A stretch of DNA of 43,686 nucleotides from Comamonadaceae bacterium (GCA_947464995.1 CANHZG010000003.1:1-43686), one strand, 5' to 3'. Shown: positions 8,249 to 16,582, numbered from the stretch's first letter. Translations and numbers: made by a program. The notes: a model not told the origin generated them from the sequence alone.

Positions 8249-8893
8249 TCAGGTTTGCCGTGGCGGCAAGCCCGTCGGCACGGTCGCAGCCCCATTCCAG
8301 GCGCTGTCGGCAAACCAGGCACCACCGTTCAGGTAGTCGCGCAACATGGGCAGCGCGTCCAGGCCCCAAAACACCTTGCCGTCGACGGCATAACTGGGCA
8401 CGCCAAACACGCCCTGGGCGATGGCGCCGTCGGTGTGGGCTTTGAGTTGGTCTCGTACCTCGTCACTACGGGGGTCCCGCACGGGCGCAAGTTCGGCGCT
8501 AAGCGCTTGCAAGCGCTGGGTGTCGGCAGCGTCTTGGCCGCCCTCCCACACATGGCGAAACAAGGTTTCACACACATAGCGATTGGGCAAGCCCTGCGGG
8601 TCGCTGGCCACGGCCAGGCGCAATAGGCCCAGCGGGTTGAAAGGGTGGGCCGTGGGCATCTCCAAACGAACGCCTTGCAAGTGGGCCAGCCATTGCGCTT
8701 GGCGGTAGACCCACTCGCGCTTGCCCGGCACCTCAGCCGGTCCCAAAACCTTGCTGTGTTTTAGTAAACCGCCCAAAAACACCGGCTGGTAGCGCACCGC
8801 GTAGCTCAAGCCATCCAAGGCGTCGGGCAAGGCCTTGAACGCCAAATAGGCATAAGGCGAAATAAAGTCCAGGAAAAAAGTGATCTGCTTCAT
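8249..8893 (-). CDS. 2-hydroxychromene-2-carboxylate isomerase family protein (DsbA-like, GST-kappa fold)
   Basis: The 214-aa cytoplasmic thioredoxin-fold protein starts MKQITFFLDFISPYAYLAF, the typical N-terminus of the HCCA isomerase/GST-kappa branch of the DsbA family. In that branch a Ser in FxSPYxY replaces the redox CxxC, and glutathione is the usual cofactor. The C-terminal region has GVFGVPSYAVDGKVFWGLD, the cis-proline loop and strand typical of the fold. Characterised members act in naphthalene catabolism, but most genomic copies have no assigned substrate. The ATG overlaps the stop of the DUF1289 gene by four bases (ATGA), so it is the last gene of a short operon with HMG-CoA lyase. 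A role in aromatic or acyl-CoA breakdown is only inferred. Confidence 0.85.
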   Translation of the reverse strand: MKQITFFLDFISPYAYLAFKALPDALDGLSYAVRYQPVFLGGLLKHSKVLGPAEVPGKREWVYRQAQWLAHLQGVRLEMPTAHPFNPLGLLRLAVASDPQGLPNRYVCETLFRHVWEGGQDAADTQRLQALSAELAPVRDPRSDEVRDQLKAHTDGAIAQGVFGVPSYAVDGKVFWGLDALPMLRDYLNGGAWFADSAWNGAATVPTGLPPRQT

Positions 8894-9189
8894 TTCAAAA
8901 ACTCCAGGCGCTGGCCAATGCGCTGCCAGGTTTCGCGTTGTTCTTGGTCCGAATTACCGGCCCAGGCGCCAATCTCTTCAATGGTGCGCAAGCAACCCAG
9001 GCACCAGCCGGTTTGCTGGTCCATCTGGCAGACCGAGATGCAGGGCGAAGGCGGCGCGTAGCGCGTGGCCAGTGCCTCGGGCAAGCGCGCGGCGAGCAAA
9101 CGCTGGTACTTAGTCGCCGGGTCGGGAGGTGCTCGGCGACGCAGGCGATCGGCCGCTGGCGCGGGTGAGCGTGGGGTATCAATTGGCAT
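8890..9189 (-). CDS. DUF1289 domain-containing protein, 99 aa
   Basis: A small protein with a cysteine-rich core at about residues 48-75, PSPCISVCQMDQQTGWCLGC followed by LRTIEEIGAW. The four cysteines (C50, C54, C63, C66) are typical of DUF1289 and probably bind a metal. The N-terminal 45 residues are basic and proline-rich. I chose ATG 9189, the start nearest to the domain that fits the operon; it overlaps the 3' end of the HMG-CoA lyase gene by 11 bases. Upstream in-frame starts would lie deep in that gene. Its stop overlaps the isomerase start by four bases. The biochemical function is unknown for the family. Confidence 0.85.
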   Translation of the reverse strand: MPIDTPRSPAPAADRLRRRAPPDPATKYQRLLAARLPEALATRYAPPSPCISVCQMDQQTGWCLGCLRTIEEIGAWAGNSDQEQRETWQRIGQRLEFLK

Positions 9190-10090
9190 GGCGGCGCGAT
9201 AGCAAGGCGGTGGTGGCGCGGGAGTTGGGCGCTCGCTGCAGGTGCTGGCTGATGAACGCGCTGGCGTCCACCAAACCCTCGAGGTCGATGCCGGTGTCAA
9301 CGCCCATGCCTTGGAGCATGAACACCACGTCTTCGGTGGCCACATTGCCGGTCGCGCCCTTGGCATATGGGCAGCCACCCAGACCGGCCACCGAGGTGTC
9401 AAAGCTGGAAATACCCAACTCCAAGGCAGCCAAGGTATTGGCCAGCGCCTGGCCATAGGTGTCGTGAAAGTGGCCCGACACGGCGTCTAGCGGGTAGTGG
9501 CGCAGCGCAGCGTCCAGCGCCGCCTGCACCTTGCGCGGCGTACCCACGCCAATAGTGTCGGCCACGCCCACGTGCTGCACGCCCATCTCGCGCATCAGCC
9601 GCGCCACCAGTGCCACCCGCTCGGGCGCAATCTCGCCTTCGTAGGGACAACCCAGCGCGCACGATATGGCGCCGCGCACGGCCACGCCCTGGGCCAAGGC
9701 AGCGGCCACCACCGGGCGAAAGCGCTCCATGCTTTCACTGATGCTGCAATTGATGTTTTTCTGGCTAAAGGCTTCGCTGGCGGCGCCAAACACCACAATT
9801 TCATCGGGCTGGCTGAGAAGCGCGGCGTCCAAACCCTGCATATTGGGCGTGAGCACCGAATAGCGGACGCCCGGTTTGCGTTGGATGCCCGCCAACACCT
9901 CGGCGTTGTCGGCCATTTGCGGCACCCACTTCGGGGAAACAAAGCTGGTGACCTCGATGTTTTTCAGGCCTGCCGCCTGCAAGCGGTGCACCAGCTCGAT
10001 CTTGACCGACGCCGGTACGGCCTGTTTTTCATTTTGCAAACCGTCGCGTGGTCCGACTTCGACCAGGGTGACGCTTGGGGGCAGTTTCAT
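9179..10090 (-). CDS. mvaB: Hydroxymethylglutaryl-CoA lyase
   Basis: Cleaves 3-hydroxy-3-methylglutaryl-CoA to acetyl-CoA and acetoacetate, the last step of leucine catabolism; a cytoplasmic TIM-barrel enzyme with a divalent metal. The 303-aa protein starts MKLPPSVTLVEVGPRDGLQNEKQ, the usual HMGL-like N-terminus with the catalytic Arg/Asp (RDG). It contains the metal-binding HFHDTYGQA and, near the C-terminus, the signature GLGGCPYAKGATGNVATEDV with the active-site cysteine. ATG 10090 matches the family start; a 15-residue extension from 10135 (MGSQNPCPLC...) looks non-native. No clear Shine-Dalgarno is seen before 10090. First gene of a three-gene overlapping operon. Other leucine pathway genes are not in the window. 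Confidence 0.95.
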   Translation of the reverse strand: MKLPPSVTLVEVGPRDGLQNEKQAVPASVKIELVHRLQAAGLKNIEVTSFVSPKWVPQMADNAEVLAGIQRKPGVRYSVLTPNMQGLDAALLSQPDEIVVFGAASEAFSQKNINCSISESMERFRPVVAAALAQGVAVRGAISCALGCPYEGEIAPERVALVARLMREMGVQHVGVADTIGVGTPRKVQAALDAALRHYPLDAVSGHFHDTYGQALANTLAALELGISSFDTSVAGLGGCPYAKGATGNVATEDVVFMLQGMGVDTGIDLEGLVDASAFISQHLQRAPNSRATTALLSRRHAN

Positions 10091-10161
10091 AGGGCAGAGA
10101 TACAAACAGAGTGGGCAAGGGTTTTGACTCCCCATTATCTTTCCCAGCGCGCCGAAGGGGC

Positions 10162-11151
10162 TTAGGGGGCTTTTTTAACCTTCGCCCTAGGGTGCGCAGC
10201 GTCATAGGCCTTGGCCAGGTGCTGAAAATCGAGGCGCGTGTAGACCTGGGTGGTGCTGATGTTGGCGTGGCCCAGCAGCTCTTGCACGCCGCGCAGGTCG
10301 CTGCTGGACTGCAGCACATGGCTGGCAAACGAGTGGCGCAGCATGTGCGGGTGCACTGGCGTGACCATGCCGGCTTGCAGGCTGCGCCGCTGCAGGCGCT
10401 GCCAGACCGACTGCGCCGTCAAACGCGTGCCGTGGCGCCCCTGAAACAGCGCGGCCGATGCATCAGCGCTTTGCGCCTGCGCCACCGTGTGCCCGGGTGC
10501 TTCAAGCGACGCGCCGGTTCCACGAAGTGCCAACCAGCGCTCCAGCGCGCGCAAGGCCGCGGCCCCCACCGGGACGCTGCGCCGTTTGGAGCCCTTGCCC
10601 AACACATGAGCCTCTGCGGCTTGCATGTCGATCCAGCCCTTGGCTTGCGCGCTGGCCACCACGTCCAGGCCCACCAGTTCACCCACGCGCAGGCCGCTGC
10701 CGTACAGCAACTCCACCATGGCGCAGTCGCGCGCTTCCAGCCAGGCGTCGTCGTCACTGTGAAAGTCGGCAAACTGCACCGCGTCGTCCACGCCCAGGGC
10801 TTTGGGCAGCGGCTTGGGCGCCTTGGGCGAACGCACGTCTTGCACCGGGTTGCTGGCCACCAGACCTTGGCGGCCCAGCCAGGCGTAAAAGCCGCGCCAG
10901 CCGCTCAAAATCAGCGCAATGCCGCGCCCGCTGCGCCCGCCGCTGTGCATGGTGGCGACCCAGCGGCGGATGTGGTGGTTTCTGACGTCCAACAGCGCCA
11001 CCCCCTTGCCAGCGGGACTGGCCACGGCGGCAGCAAACTTTTGCAGCTTGGCCAGATCCAGCGCGTACAACTCGACGGTACGGGCAGCCAGGCGCTTTTC
11101 TACCCGCACATGCTCCAGATAGCCCTCGATCAGCGCGCTGTCGGTGTGCAC
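10162..11151 (-). CDS. xerC: Tyrosine recombinase XerC
   Basis: Site-specific recombinase that, with XerD, resolves chromosome dimers at dif during division. The 329-aa protein has an N-terminal SAM-like core-binding domain (about 5-100) and a C-terminal catalytic domain. All catalytic residues are present: R155 (GSGLRVGEL), K186 (GKGSKRR), H269 and R272 (HPHMLRHSFASH), H295 (LGHANISTTQVY) and nucleophile Y304. A segment of about 25 residues between 210 and 235 is richer in Ala/Gln/Ser than usual and looks like a loop insertion. It lies 19 bases after the DUF484 gene in the dapF-DUF484-xerC order also found around E. coli xerC. Confidence 0.95.
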   Translation of the reverse strand: MHTDSALIEGYLEHVRVEKRLAARTVELYALDLAKLQKFAAAVASPAGKGVALLDVRNHHIRRWVATMHSGGRSGRGIALILSGWRGFYAWLGRQGLVASNPVQDVRSPKAPKPLPKALGVDDAVQFADFHSDDDAWLEARDCAMVELLYGSGLRVGELVGLDVVASAQAKGWIDMQAAEAHVLGKGSKRRSVPVGAAALRALERWLALRGTGASLEAPGHTVAQAQSADASAALFQGRHGTRLTAQSVWQRLQRRSLQAGMVTPVHPHMLRHSFASHVLQSSSDLRGVQELLGHANISTTQVYTRLDFQHLAKAYDAAHPRAKVKKAP

Positions 11152-11170
11152 GGGCGGGGCGGCAAGCGGT

Positions 11171-11869
11171 TTAGCGCAAGCGGCTCAGGGCGGCGCTGGC
11201 CACCTCGCCAATGCGCGACAAAAAGTCAGTTCCCATGCCGCCATGAAAGCGTTGGGGGTCCATGGACGCCAGCACCAGCATGCCAAAGGCCGGCGCAGTG
11301 CTACCGGCCTCACCGCTGCGCAGCGGGATCAGTGCCAGCGAAGTCGCGGCAGCGGGCTTGTCCAGCCACTCCACCGCTTCAAAGCCGGTGTTCAAACCGC
11401 AAAAGGGCTCGGCCAGGGACGAGGCAAACAGCTTGGCCTCATCAGTCACGCCCTGCACAAAGTCGGCGTCGGCGTGTTCGCTGGCCAGGCCCCACAGGCG
11501 CACGCTGACCTGCGGCACGGCGAACTGGTCCTTGATGTCTTGCGCAATCAGACCCGGCAGCGTGTGTGCCTGGGGCACCAGCAACAGACCGCGCGCCCAG
11601 CGCAAGATTTTGTCGGACAGCAGCACGTTGTCATTGCCGTGGCGAATCATGTCCATGATGCGCACTTCCAGCAGTTTGATTTTTTCGCGCAGCATTTCCG
11701 CCTGGCGCTCTTGCAAGCTGACCGCGCGGTGGCTGTGCGGGCTGGTAATTTGCACCGCCGCCAGCAGCTCAGAGTGTCGTAAGAAAAAGTCCGGCGTATT
11801 GGCCAGGTAATTGGCAATATCGTCTTCGGTGATCGGGTTGTTCAGGCTTTGGTCGGTGAGCTGGGTCAT
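11171..11869 (-). CDS. DUF484 family protein
   Basis: A 232-aa cytoplasmic protein. The N-terminus (ITEDDIANYLANTPDFFLRHSELL) is the hallmark of DUF484, which sits between dapF and xerC in many proteobacteria. A helical, coiled-coil-like stretch (about 50-85, QERQAEMLREKIKLLEVRI) follows. The remainder resembles a GAF-type sensory fold, including FGMLVLASMDPQRFHGGMGTDFLSRIGEV near the end. No catalytic residues are recognised. The start at 11869 lies 25 bases after the dapF stop. The biological role is unresolved; the fixed position next to xerC is the only functional hint. Confidence 0.92.
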   Translation of the reverse strand: MTQLTDQSLNNPITEDDIANYLANTPDFFLRHSELLAAVQITSPHSHRAVSLQERQAEMLREKIKLLEVRIMDMIRHGNDNVLLSDKILRWARGLLLVPQAHTLPGLIAQDIKDQFAVPQVSVRLWGLASEHADADFVQGVTDEAKLFASSLAEPFCGLNTGFEAVEWLDKPAAATSLALIPLRSGEAGSTAPAFGMLVLASMDPQRFHGGMGTDFLSRIGEVASAALSRLR

Positions 11870-11894
11870 AGTGCTTGTGGTACAGGTTGAACAG

Positions 11895-12764
11895 TCAGAG
11901 GGAGGCGGGGAATTCGATCTCGCCGGTAAAAACGGTCACTGCCGGGCCGGTCATCAAAACGGACGCGCCGCCACCTGCCCAGGCAATGGTGAGCACGCCG
12001 CCACGCGTGTGGACATCGACGCACGCGTCCAGCAGGCCCCAGCGAATACCGGCCACCACCGCCGCGCAGGCGCCGCTGCCACAGGCCAGGGTTTCACCCA
12101 CACCGCGCTCATAGACGCGCAAGCTGATCTGGCTGCGGCTAACAATTTGCATGAACCCGGCGTTGACATGGCGTGCAAAGCGCGGATGCTGCTGCACCAT
12201 AGGGCCTTGTGTTTCAACCGGCGCGTTATCCACATCGGCCACGCGCTGCACCGCATGCGGGTTGCCCATGGAGACGGGGGCGATCCAGACGGAAGCGCCG
12301 CTGTCGCCTAGCGCCAGCGGCCAGCTTTGCCAGTCGCCATCGGCCTGCGGCGTGAGGCCCTGGGTGTCAAACGGCAGTTGGGCTGGCTCAAACACGGGTG
12401 GGCCCATGTCCACGGTGACCCTGCCGTCAGAGGTGAGTTCGGGCTCGATCACGCCCTTCATGGTTTTAACGCGCAGCCGGTCCTTGTGGCTCAGGCCTTG
12501 GTCGCGCACAAAGCGGGCAAAGCAGCGCGCGCCGTTGCCGCACTGCTCTACCTCGGCGCCGTCTGCGTTGTGGATGATGTATTCGAAGTCAATGTCAGGG
12601 CCGGGCGAGGGCCGCACAGTCAGTATCTGGTCCGCACCCACGCCAAAGTGGCGGTTGCCCAAATAGCGGTAGTGCGCCGCCGTCAAGCCCAGCGGGCCAC
12701 GGGTTTCGTCCAGCACCACGAAGTCGTTGCCGGCGCCTTGCATTTTGGTAAACGGGATGCGCAT
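11895..12764 (-). CDS. dapF: Diaminopimelate epimerase
   Basis: Converts LL- to meso-diaminopimelate for lysine and peptidoglycan synthesis, without a cofactor, using two cysteines as acid and base. The 289-aa protein starts [19 protein letters not shown], as usual for DapF. C75 lies in [16 protein letters not shown] and C228 in [14 protein letters not shown], the two catalytic motifs. The substrate loop SMGNPHAV is present. First gene of dapF-DUF484-xerC. The start codon lies eight bases after a good -10 box, and no Shine-Dalgarno precedes it, so the transcript is probably leaderless or nearly so. A TTG three codons upstream (12773) overlaps the -10 box and is unlikely. Confidence 0.96.
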   Translation of the reverse strand: MRIPFTKMQGAGNDFVVLDETRGPLGLTAAHYRYLGNRHFGVGADQILTVRPSPGPDIDFEYIIHNADGAEVEQCGNGARCFARFVRDQGLSHKDRLRVKTMKGVIEPELTSDGRVTVDMGPPVFEPAQLPFDTQGLTPQADGDWQSWPLALGDSGASVWIAPVSMGNPHAVQRVADVDNAPVETQGPMVQQHPRFARHVNAGFMQIVSRSQISLRVYERGVGETLACGSGACAAVVAGIRWGLLDACVDVHTRGGVLTIAWAGGGASVLMTGPAVTVFTGEIEFPASL

Positions 12765-12772
12765 AGGCGCCA

Positions 12773-12801
12773 ATTATCGACCGGCACAGCGCCGCTGCCA
12801 A
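12773..12801 (-). promoter_or_regulatory. Sigma-70-type promoter of dapF operon
   Basis: On the minus strand TTGGCA (12801-12796), a 17-base spacer and GATAAT (12778-12773) match five of six consensus bases in each box. The expected start point (12766-12764) coincides with, or lies within two bases of, the A of the dapF ATG. Confidence 0.75.
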
Positions 12802-12867
12802 AAACCGTCGCGCCACCTAGGCCCAGCGGCGCACCCCCGAGCGTGCGTTTGGCTGCAAAATGGCTGG

Positions 12868-13800
12868 ATGCCACGCCACTCCCAAATCCTCGATTCCGCC
12901 GCCGGGCCCCTGCCCGCCCCCACCGACTGGCAAACGCTGGAGCCGGTCCCCTTGTTGCGCAATGTGCTGCGCCTGACCGCGCCCAACCCCGGCTTCATGA
13001 CCGGCCCCGGCACCAACAGCTACCTGGTGGGAGACGCCCACACGGGCTTTATTGCCATCGATCCCGGCCCGGCCGATGCCGACCACGTGGCCCGACTGTG
13101 GGCGTCAGCCATCCACCCCGACGGCAGCGGTGGCAACCTTCGCATGATTGTCTGCACCCACTCGCATGCGGACCATTCACCTGGTGCGGCGCCTTTGCAA
13201 GCGTTGTGCGCGCAGGCGGGCGTCCAAGCGCCCATTCTTGGCCTGACATCCGCCCCCACGGCGCGTGCCAACAGCTACTTTGTGCCCGACGCCGCGCTGG
13301 CACACGGCCAGCGCCTGGTGCTTTCGCGCTTAAGCGGGCAAGACAGTCATACGCTGCAAGCCATTCAAACCCCTGGCCACGCTGCCAACCACGTTTGTCT
13401 GTTGCTGGAAGAGGACGGCCTGCTGTTCTCAGGCGACCACATCTTGAACGGCAGCACCACCGTGATCGACCCGCCCGACGGCCATATGGGCCACTACCTG
13501 GATTCGCTAGACCTATTGCACCAGGCCTGCACAGCCCACGGCGTGCAGTTCATCCTGCCCGCCCACGGCCACGCCATGCCCGACGCACTGGGCGCGATTG
13601 CCCATCTCAAAGCGCACCGTCTCGCCCGCGAGGCCAAGATAGCGGCGGTAATGCATGCCAACCCCAACGGCGACCCCGACCAATGGCTGCCCTTGGCCTA
13701 TGACGACGTCAACCCGCGCCTGTGGCCGGTGGCCAAGCGCTCGCTGCTGGCGCACGTGGAACATATCCAGTGGCTGCAGTCGAGCGGACGCGCCGCATGA
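12868..13800 (+). CDS. Metallo-beta-lactamase-fold hydrolase (LACTB2/RNase Z-like branch)
   Basis: A 310-aa cytoplasmic protein with the binuclear metal-binding fold. It has PGTNSYLVG near residue 48, the metal motif THSHADHSPG (HxHxDH) near 96-102, a second histidine in TPGHAANHVCLLLEE, the aspartate in LLFSGDHILNGST, and a late histidine in LPAHGHAM. The C-terminal 60 residues carry the helical winged domain found in LACTB2-like proteins, ending DVNPRLWPVAKRSLLAHVEHIQWL. Human LACTB2 is an endoribonuclease; bacterial relatives are mostly uncharacterised thioesterase- or lactamase-like hydrolases, so the substrate is open. I chose ATG 12868 because earlier in-frame codons lie in the divergent dapF promoter. 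Its stop overlaps the next gene by four bases (ATGA). Confidence 0.88.
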   Translation: MPRHSQILDSAAGPLPAPTDWQTLEPVPLLRNVLRLTAPNPGFMTGPGTNSYLVGDAHTGFIAIDPGPADADHVARLWASAIHPDGSGGNLRMIVCTHSHADHSPGAAPLQALCAQAGVQAPILGLTSAPTARANSYFVPDAALAHGQRLVLSRLSGQDSHTLQAIQTPGHAANHVCLLLEEDGLLFSGDHILNGSTTVIDPPDGHMGHYLDSLDLLHQACTAHGVQFILPAHGHAMPDALGAIAHLKAHRLAREAKIAAVMHANPNGDPDQWLPLAYDDVNPRLWPVAKRSLLAHVEHIQWLQSSGRAA

Positions 13801-14594
13801 GCACCAAGCCCCCGGAATTACCGGGCGAGCGCCTGGCAAAGCGCGTGGCGCAGCTGCTGGGCTGCTCGCGCAGCGAGGCCGAGCAATACATCGAAGGCGG
13901 CTTTGTGCGGGTGGACGGCGTGGTGGTGGAAGACCCGCCGTTTCGCGTTCTGCAACAAGCGGTCACGGTGGACGCCAACGCCAGCTTGCTCAACCTGAGC
14001 GCCATCACCCTGGTGCTGAACAAACCGCCAGGCTGGCTGGACGGCTTGACCGAGGCGCCGATTCCCAGCCCGCACTACAAGGGCAAAAAGCCCAAGGTGC
14101 ATACCGCGCGCGAACTGCTCACGCCTGCGCACCGCAGCCCCACGGATACGAGCGACACGCGCGTGCTCAAACGCCACTTCAACGCCCTGGAGGCCAGCGC
14201 GGCGCTGGAAACCGGCGCCAGCGGGCTGGTGGTGTTTACCCAAGACTGGCGTACCCAGCGCAAACTGACCGAAGACCTGGCGGTGATGGAGCATGAGCTG
14301 ATCATCGAAGTGCAAGGCGAAGTCCTGCCCGAGGCGCTGATCCCGATCGAGCGCGCGCTACGCGACGAGCGACAGCGCCTGCCGCACGCAAAAGTGAGCG
14401 TGGGCAGCTCAGGCCCGCAGGGCAGCAAGCTTCGCCTGGCGGTCAAAGGCGCGCACCCCGGCTTGGCGGCACACCTGTGCGAAATCGCCGGGCTAGAGCT
14501 GGTCGCCCTGCGTCGCATTCGCCTGGGGCGTGTGGGCTTGGGCGACGTGGCGCCGGGGCAGTGGCGCTACCTGGGCGCGCACGAGCGGTTTTGA
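13797..14594 (+). CDS. S4-domain pseudouridine-synthase-like protein (RsuA/RluB/E/F family), catalytic Asp apparently absent
   Basis: A 265-aa protein. An S4 RNA-binding domain lies at about 12-55 (ERLAKRVAQLLGCSRSEAEQYIEGGFVRVDGVVV). The synthase-like core then begins with LVLNKPPGWLDGL. In this family the catalytic motif is GRLDxxTSGLL; here the aligned segment reads SAALETGASGLVVFTQD, so the Arg is Ala and the catalytic Asp is Glu. The downstream core (QRKLTEDLAVMEHELIIEVQGEV and the C-terminal GLELVALRRIRLGRVGLGDVAPGQWR) is well preserved, and there is no frameshift. It may be an RNA-binding protein that lost pseudouridylation activity, or a variant with altered chemistry. It is translationally coupled to the hydrolase gene. 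Confidence 0.85.
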   Translation: MSTKPPELPGERLAKRVAQLLGCSRSEAEQYIEGGFVRVDGVVVEDPPFRVLQQAVTVDANASLLNLSAITLVLNKPPGWLDGLTEAPIPSPHYKGKKPKVHTARELLTPAHRSPTDTSDTRVLKRHFNALEASAALETGASGLVVFTQDWRTQRKLTEDLAVMEHELIIEVQGEVLPEALIPIERALRDERQRLPHAKVSVGSSGPQGSKLRLAVKGAHPGLAAHLCEIAGLELVALRRIRLGRVGLGDVAPGQWRYLGAHERF

Positions 14595-14624
14595 ACCCGC
14601 TTAGCCCCGGCTGCGTGGGGCAAC

Positions 14625-15239
14625 TCAGGCCGGATGCACCACGACCAGCCAGCCGCTAGCAGGTGACTTGGCCGTGTTGCGGATGGCATGGGGCCGGTCC
14701 GCAGCGTAGCGGGCCGTTTCGCCGGGCTTGAGGCGCTGGGTTTCGTCACCCGCCGATACCTCCAGCGCGCCGCTTTGCACCGTCAGGTGCTCGCGCGCGC
14801 CGTCTTCGTGGGCGCTGGACTCCAGGGCGCCACCAGGCTGCACCGTCAGCGCATACCACTCAAACTGCCCGGCCAGCTCAATAGGTCCCAGGATGCGCAG
14901 CTCGCACAGCCCGTCCGGGCTGCGCAACGAAGGTGCGCTGTGCACTGGCACAAAGCCCATGGCCGGTGCGGCAGCGGGCGCGGCGGCGCCCAGCAGCTCG
15001 GCCAGCGGCACGCCCAAGGCATTGGCCAGGCGCCAGACCACGGCCACCGTCGGGTTGGCCTGGGCACGTTCGATTTGCGACAGCATGGACTTGGATACGC
15101 CCGCCAGGCGCGACAACTCATCGAGCGACAGCGCCCGGCTTTGGCGCAATGCCGCCAGGGCAGCGCCAACGCGCGGTGGCTCAGCGGCAGGTGCAGCCTT
15201 GGCCGCTGTGGAACGTAGCGAAGGAGAACGGGAGGCCAC
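14625..15239 (-). CDS. XRE-family transcriptional regulator with C-terminal cupin
   Basis: A 204-aa DNA-binding regulator. The helix-turn-helix (about 25-75) includes LRQSRALSLDELSRLAGVSKSMLSQIERAQANPTVAVVWRLANAL, and a cupin_2 effector domain (about 120-200) follows, with LTVQSGALEVSAGDETQRLKPGETARYAADRPHAIRN. I chose GTG 15239, preceded by AAGGA at good distance; an ATG at 15281 would place the start inside the operator-like repeat. It is divergent from kbl-threonine dehydrogenase with 101 bases between the starts, and the shared region holds an inverted repeat. It may therefore repress or activate threonine catabolism and itself; that is inference. The cupin probably senses a small metabolite. 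Confidence 0.88.
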   Translation of the reverse strand: MASRSPSLRSTAAKAAPAAEPPRVGAALAALRQSRALSLDELSRLAGVSKSMLSQIERAQANPTVAVVWRLANALGVPLAELLGAAAPAAAPAMGFVPVHSAPSLRSPDGLCELRILGPIELAGQFEWYALTVQPGGALESSAHEDGAREHLTVQSGALEVSAGDETQRLKPGETARYAADRPHAIRNTAKSPASGWLVVVHPA

Positions 15240-15260
15240 AAACAATCCTTTATAGTGCGT

Positions 15261-15282
15261 TTTGTTCGATATAAAGAACAAA
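15261..15282. promoter_or_regulatory. Operator-like inverted repeat between XRE-cupin gene and kbl
   Basis: Perfect 7-base arms tttgttc (15261-15267) and gaacaaa (15276-15282) are separated by 8 bases. A direct repeat tttatagtg occurs on both sides (15249-15257 and 15287-15295). On the plus strand it supplies a possible kbl -10 (TATAGT 15289-15294); on the minus strand TATAAA (15254-15249) could be the regulator's -10. The layout fits a site controlling both divergent genes. Confidence 0.55.
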
Positions 15283-15340
15283 TGAGTTTATAGTGAACGA
15301 ATGCCATGCCATTGTGCACGACCCTTCTACAAGGCTACCC

Positions 15341-16582
15341 ATGTCCACAACCCCAGCCCCCCGCACACCGTTTTTCGACCACCTCGCCGCCGAACTGGCC
15401 TCGCTCAAGGCTGCAGGCTTGTACAAGGACGAGCGCGTCATCACCAGCGCACAGGGCGCGCACATCCATACCCGGGCCGCCGACGGCAGCGCGTGCGAGG
15501 TGCTCAACCTGTGCGCCAACAACTACCTGGGCTTGTCCTCGCACCCGGCGGTGGTAGACGCAGCGCACGAAGCGCTGCGCACCCACGGCTACGGCCTGAG
15601 CTCGGTGCGCTTTATTTGCGGCACGCAAGACATGCACAAAACCCTGGAGACACGCCTCTCGCGCTTTTTGGGCACTGAGGACACGATTCTTTATGCCGCC
15701 GCCTTTGACGCAAACGGTGGTCTGTTCGAGCCGCTGCTCGGTGAAGAAGACGCGGTCATCAGCGACGCGCTGAATCACGCATCCATCATCGATGGCATTC
15801 GCCTATGCAAGGCCAAGCGCTACCGCTACCAGCACAACGACATGGCTGATTTGGAGCGCTGCCTGGCGCAAGCGCGCTCGGACGGTGTGCGACATACCTT
15901 GGTATTTACCGACGGCGTGTTTTCCATGGACGGCACGGTAGCGCAGTTGGATGTGATGCGCCGCCTGTGCGACAGCCATGGCGCGCTGCTGGGCGTGGAC
16001 GAATGCCATGCCACCGGCTTCATGGGCGCCACCGGGCGCGGCACGCACGAGTACCGCGGGGTGTGGGGTCAGGTGGACATCATCACCGGCACACTGGGCA
16101 AGGCGCTGGGCGGCGCCTCGGGTGGCTTTACCAGCGGGCGACGTGAGGTGATTGAGCTGCTGCGCCAGCGCTCGCGGCCCTATTTGTTTTCCAACACCGT
16201 CGCTCCCATGATCGTGGGTGCGTCGATTGCGGTGCTGGACTTGCTGGAAGCCTCCACCGCATTGCGCGACCAGTTGGAAGAAAACACGCGCTACTTTCGC
16301 CAGGCCATGGCGCAAGCGGGCTTTGCGATTGCACCGGGCGAGCACCCCATCGTGCCGATCATGGTGTTTGACGCACAGGTGGCGCAGCGGCTGGCCGCAC
16401 GTCTGCTGGAGCTAGGCGTCTACGTGGTCGGCTTTTTCTTTCCGGTGGTGCCCCAAGGTCAAGCGCGAGTGAGGGTGCAGCTTAGCGCCGCCCACAGCCG
16501 GGCGGACCTGGAGTTTGCGGTGACAGCTTTTGCCCAAGCCGGGCGCGAACTAGGCTTGATTTCCACAGGGAGCGCGCTATGA
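15341..16582 (+). CDS. kbl: Glycine C-acetyltransferase (2-amino-3-ketobutyrate CoA ligase)
   Basis: A PLP enzyme of the alpha-oxoamine synthase family that cleaves 2-amino-3-oxobutyrate with CoA to glycine and acetyl-CoA, completing threonine breakdown. The 413-aa protein has NLCANNYLGLSSHP near the start, GLSSVRFICGTQDMHKTLE, DALNHASIIDGIRL, the cofactor aspartate in VDECHATGFMGATGRGT, and the Schiff-base lysine in TGTLGKALGGASGG. The C-terminal domain includes FFFPVVPQGQARVRVQLSAAHS. I chose ATG 15341, which has AAGG ten bases upstream and gives the usual N-terminus; ATG 15293 would add 16 residues covering the promoter. Its stop overlaps the dehydrogenase start (ATGA). Confidence 0.96.
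   Translation: MSTTPAPRTPFFDHLAAELASLKAAGLYKDERVITSAQGAHIHTRAADGSACEVLNLCANNYLGLSSHPAVVDAAHEALRTHGYGLSSVRFICGTQDMHKTLETRLSRFLGTEDTILYAAAFDANGGLFEPLLGEEDAVISDALNHASIIDGIRLCKAKRYRYQHNDMADLERCLAQARSDGVRHTLVFTDGVFSMDGTVAQLDVMRRLCDSHGALLGVDECHATGFMGATGRGTHEYRGVWGQVDIITGTLGKALGGASGGFTSGRREVIELLRQRSRPYLFSNTVAPMIVGASIAVLDLLEASTALRDQLEENTRYFRQAMAQAGFAIAPGEHPIVPIMVFDAQVAQRLAARLLELGVYVVGFFFPVVPQGQARVRVQLSAAHSRADLEFAVTAFAQAGRELGLISTGSAL

Noticed and set aside
8242-8260. Inverted repeat cggcaaa...tttgccg at the isomerase stop as terminator
   Set aside because: There is no U-tract on the minus strand and the stem overlaps the coding end.
10091-10135. Longer N-terminus of HMG-CoA lyase from 10135
   Set aside because: The extra residues (MGSQNPCPLCLYLCP) are unlike the family, whose start matches ATG 10090.
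12327-13703. Plus-strand 458-codon frame spanning dapF and the hydrolase gene
   Set aside because: It crosses the divergent promoter and two well-supported genes in other frames and has a low-complexity basic translation.
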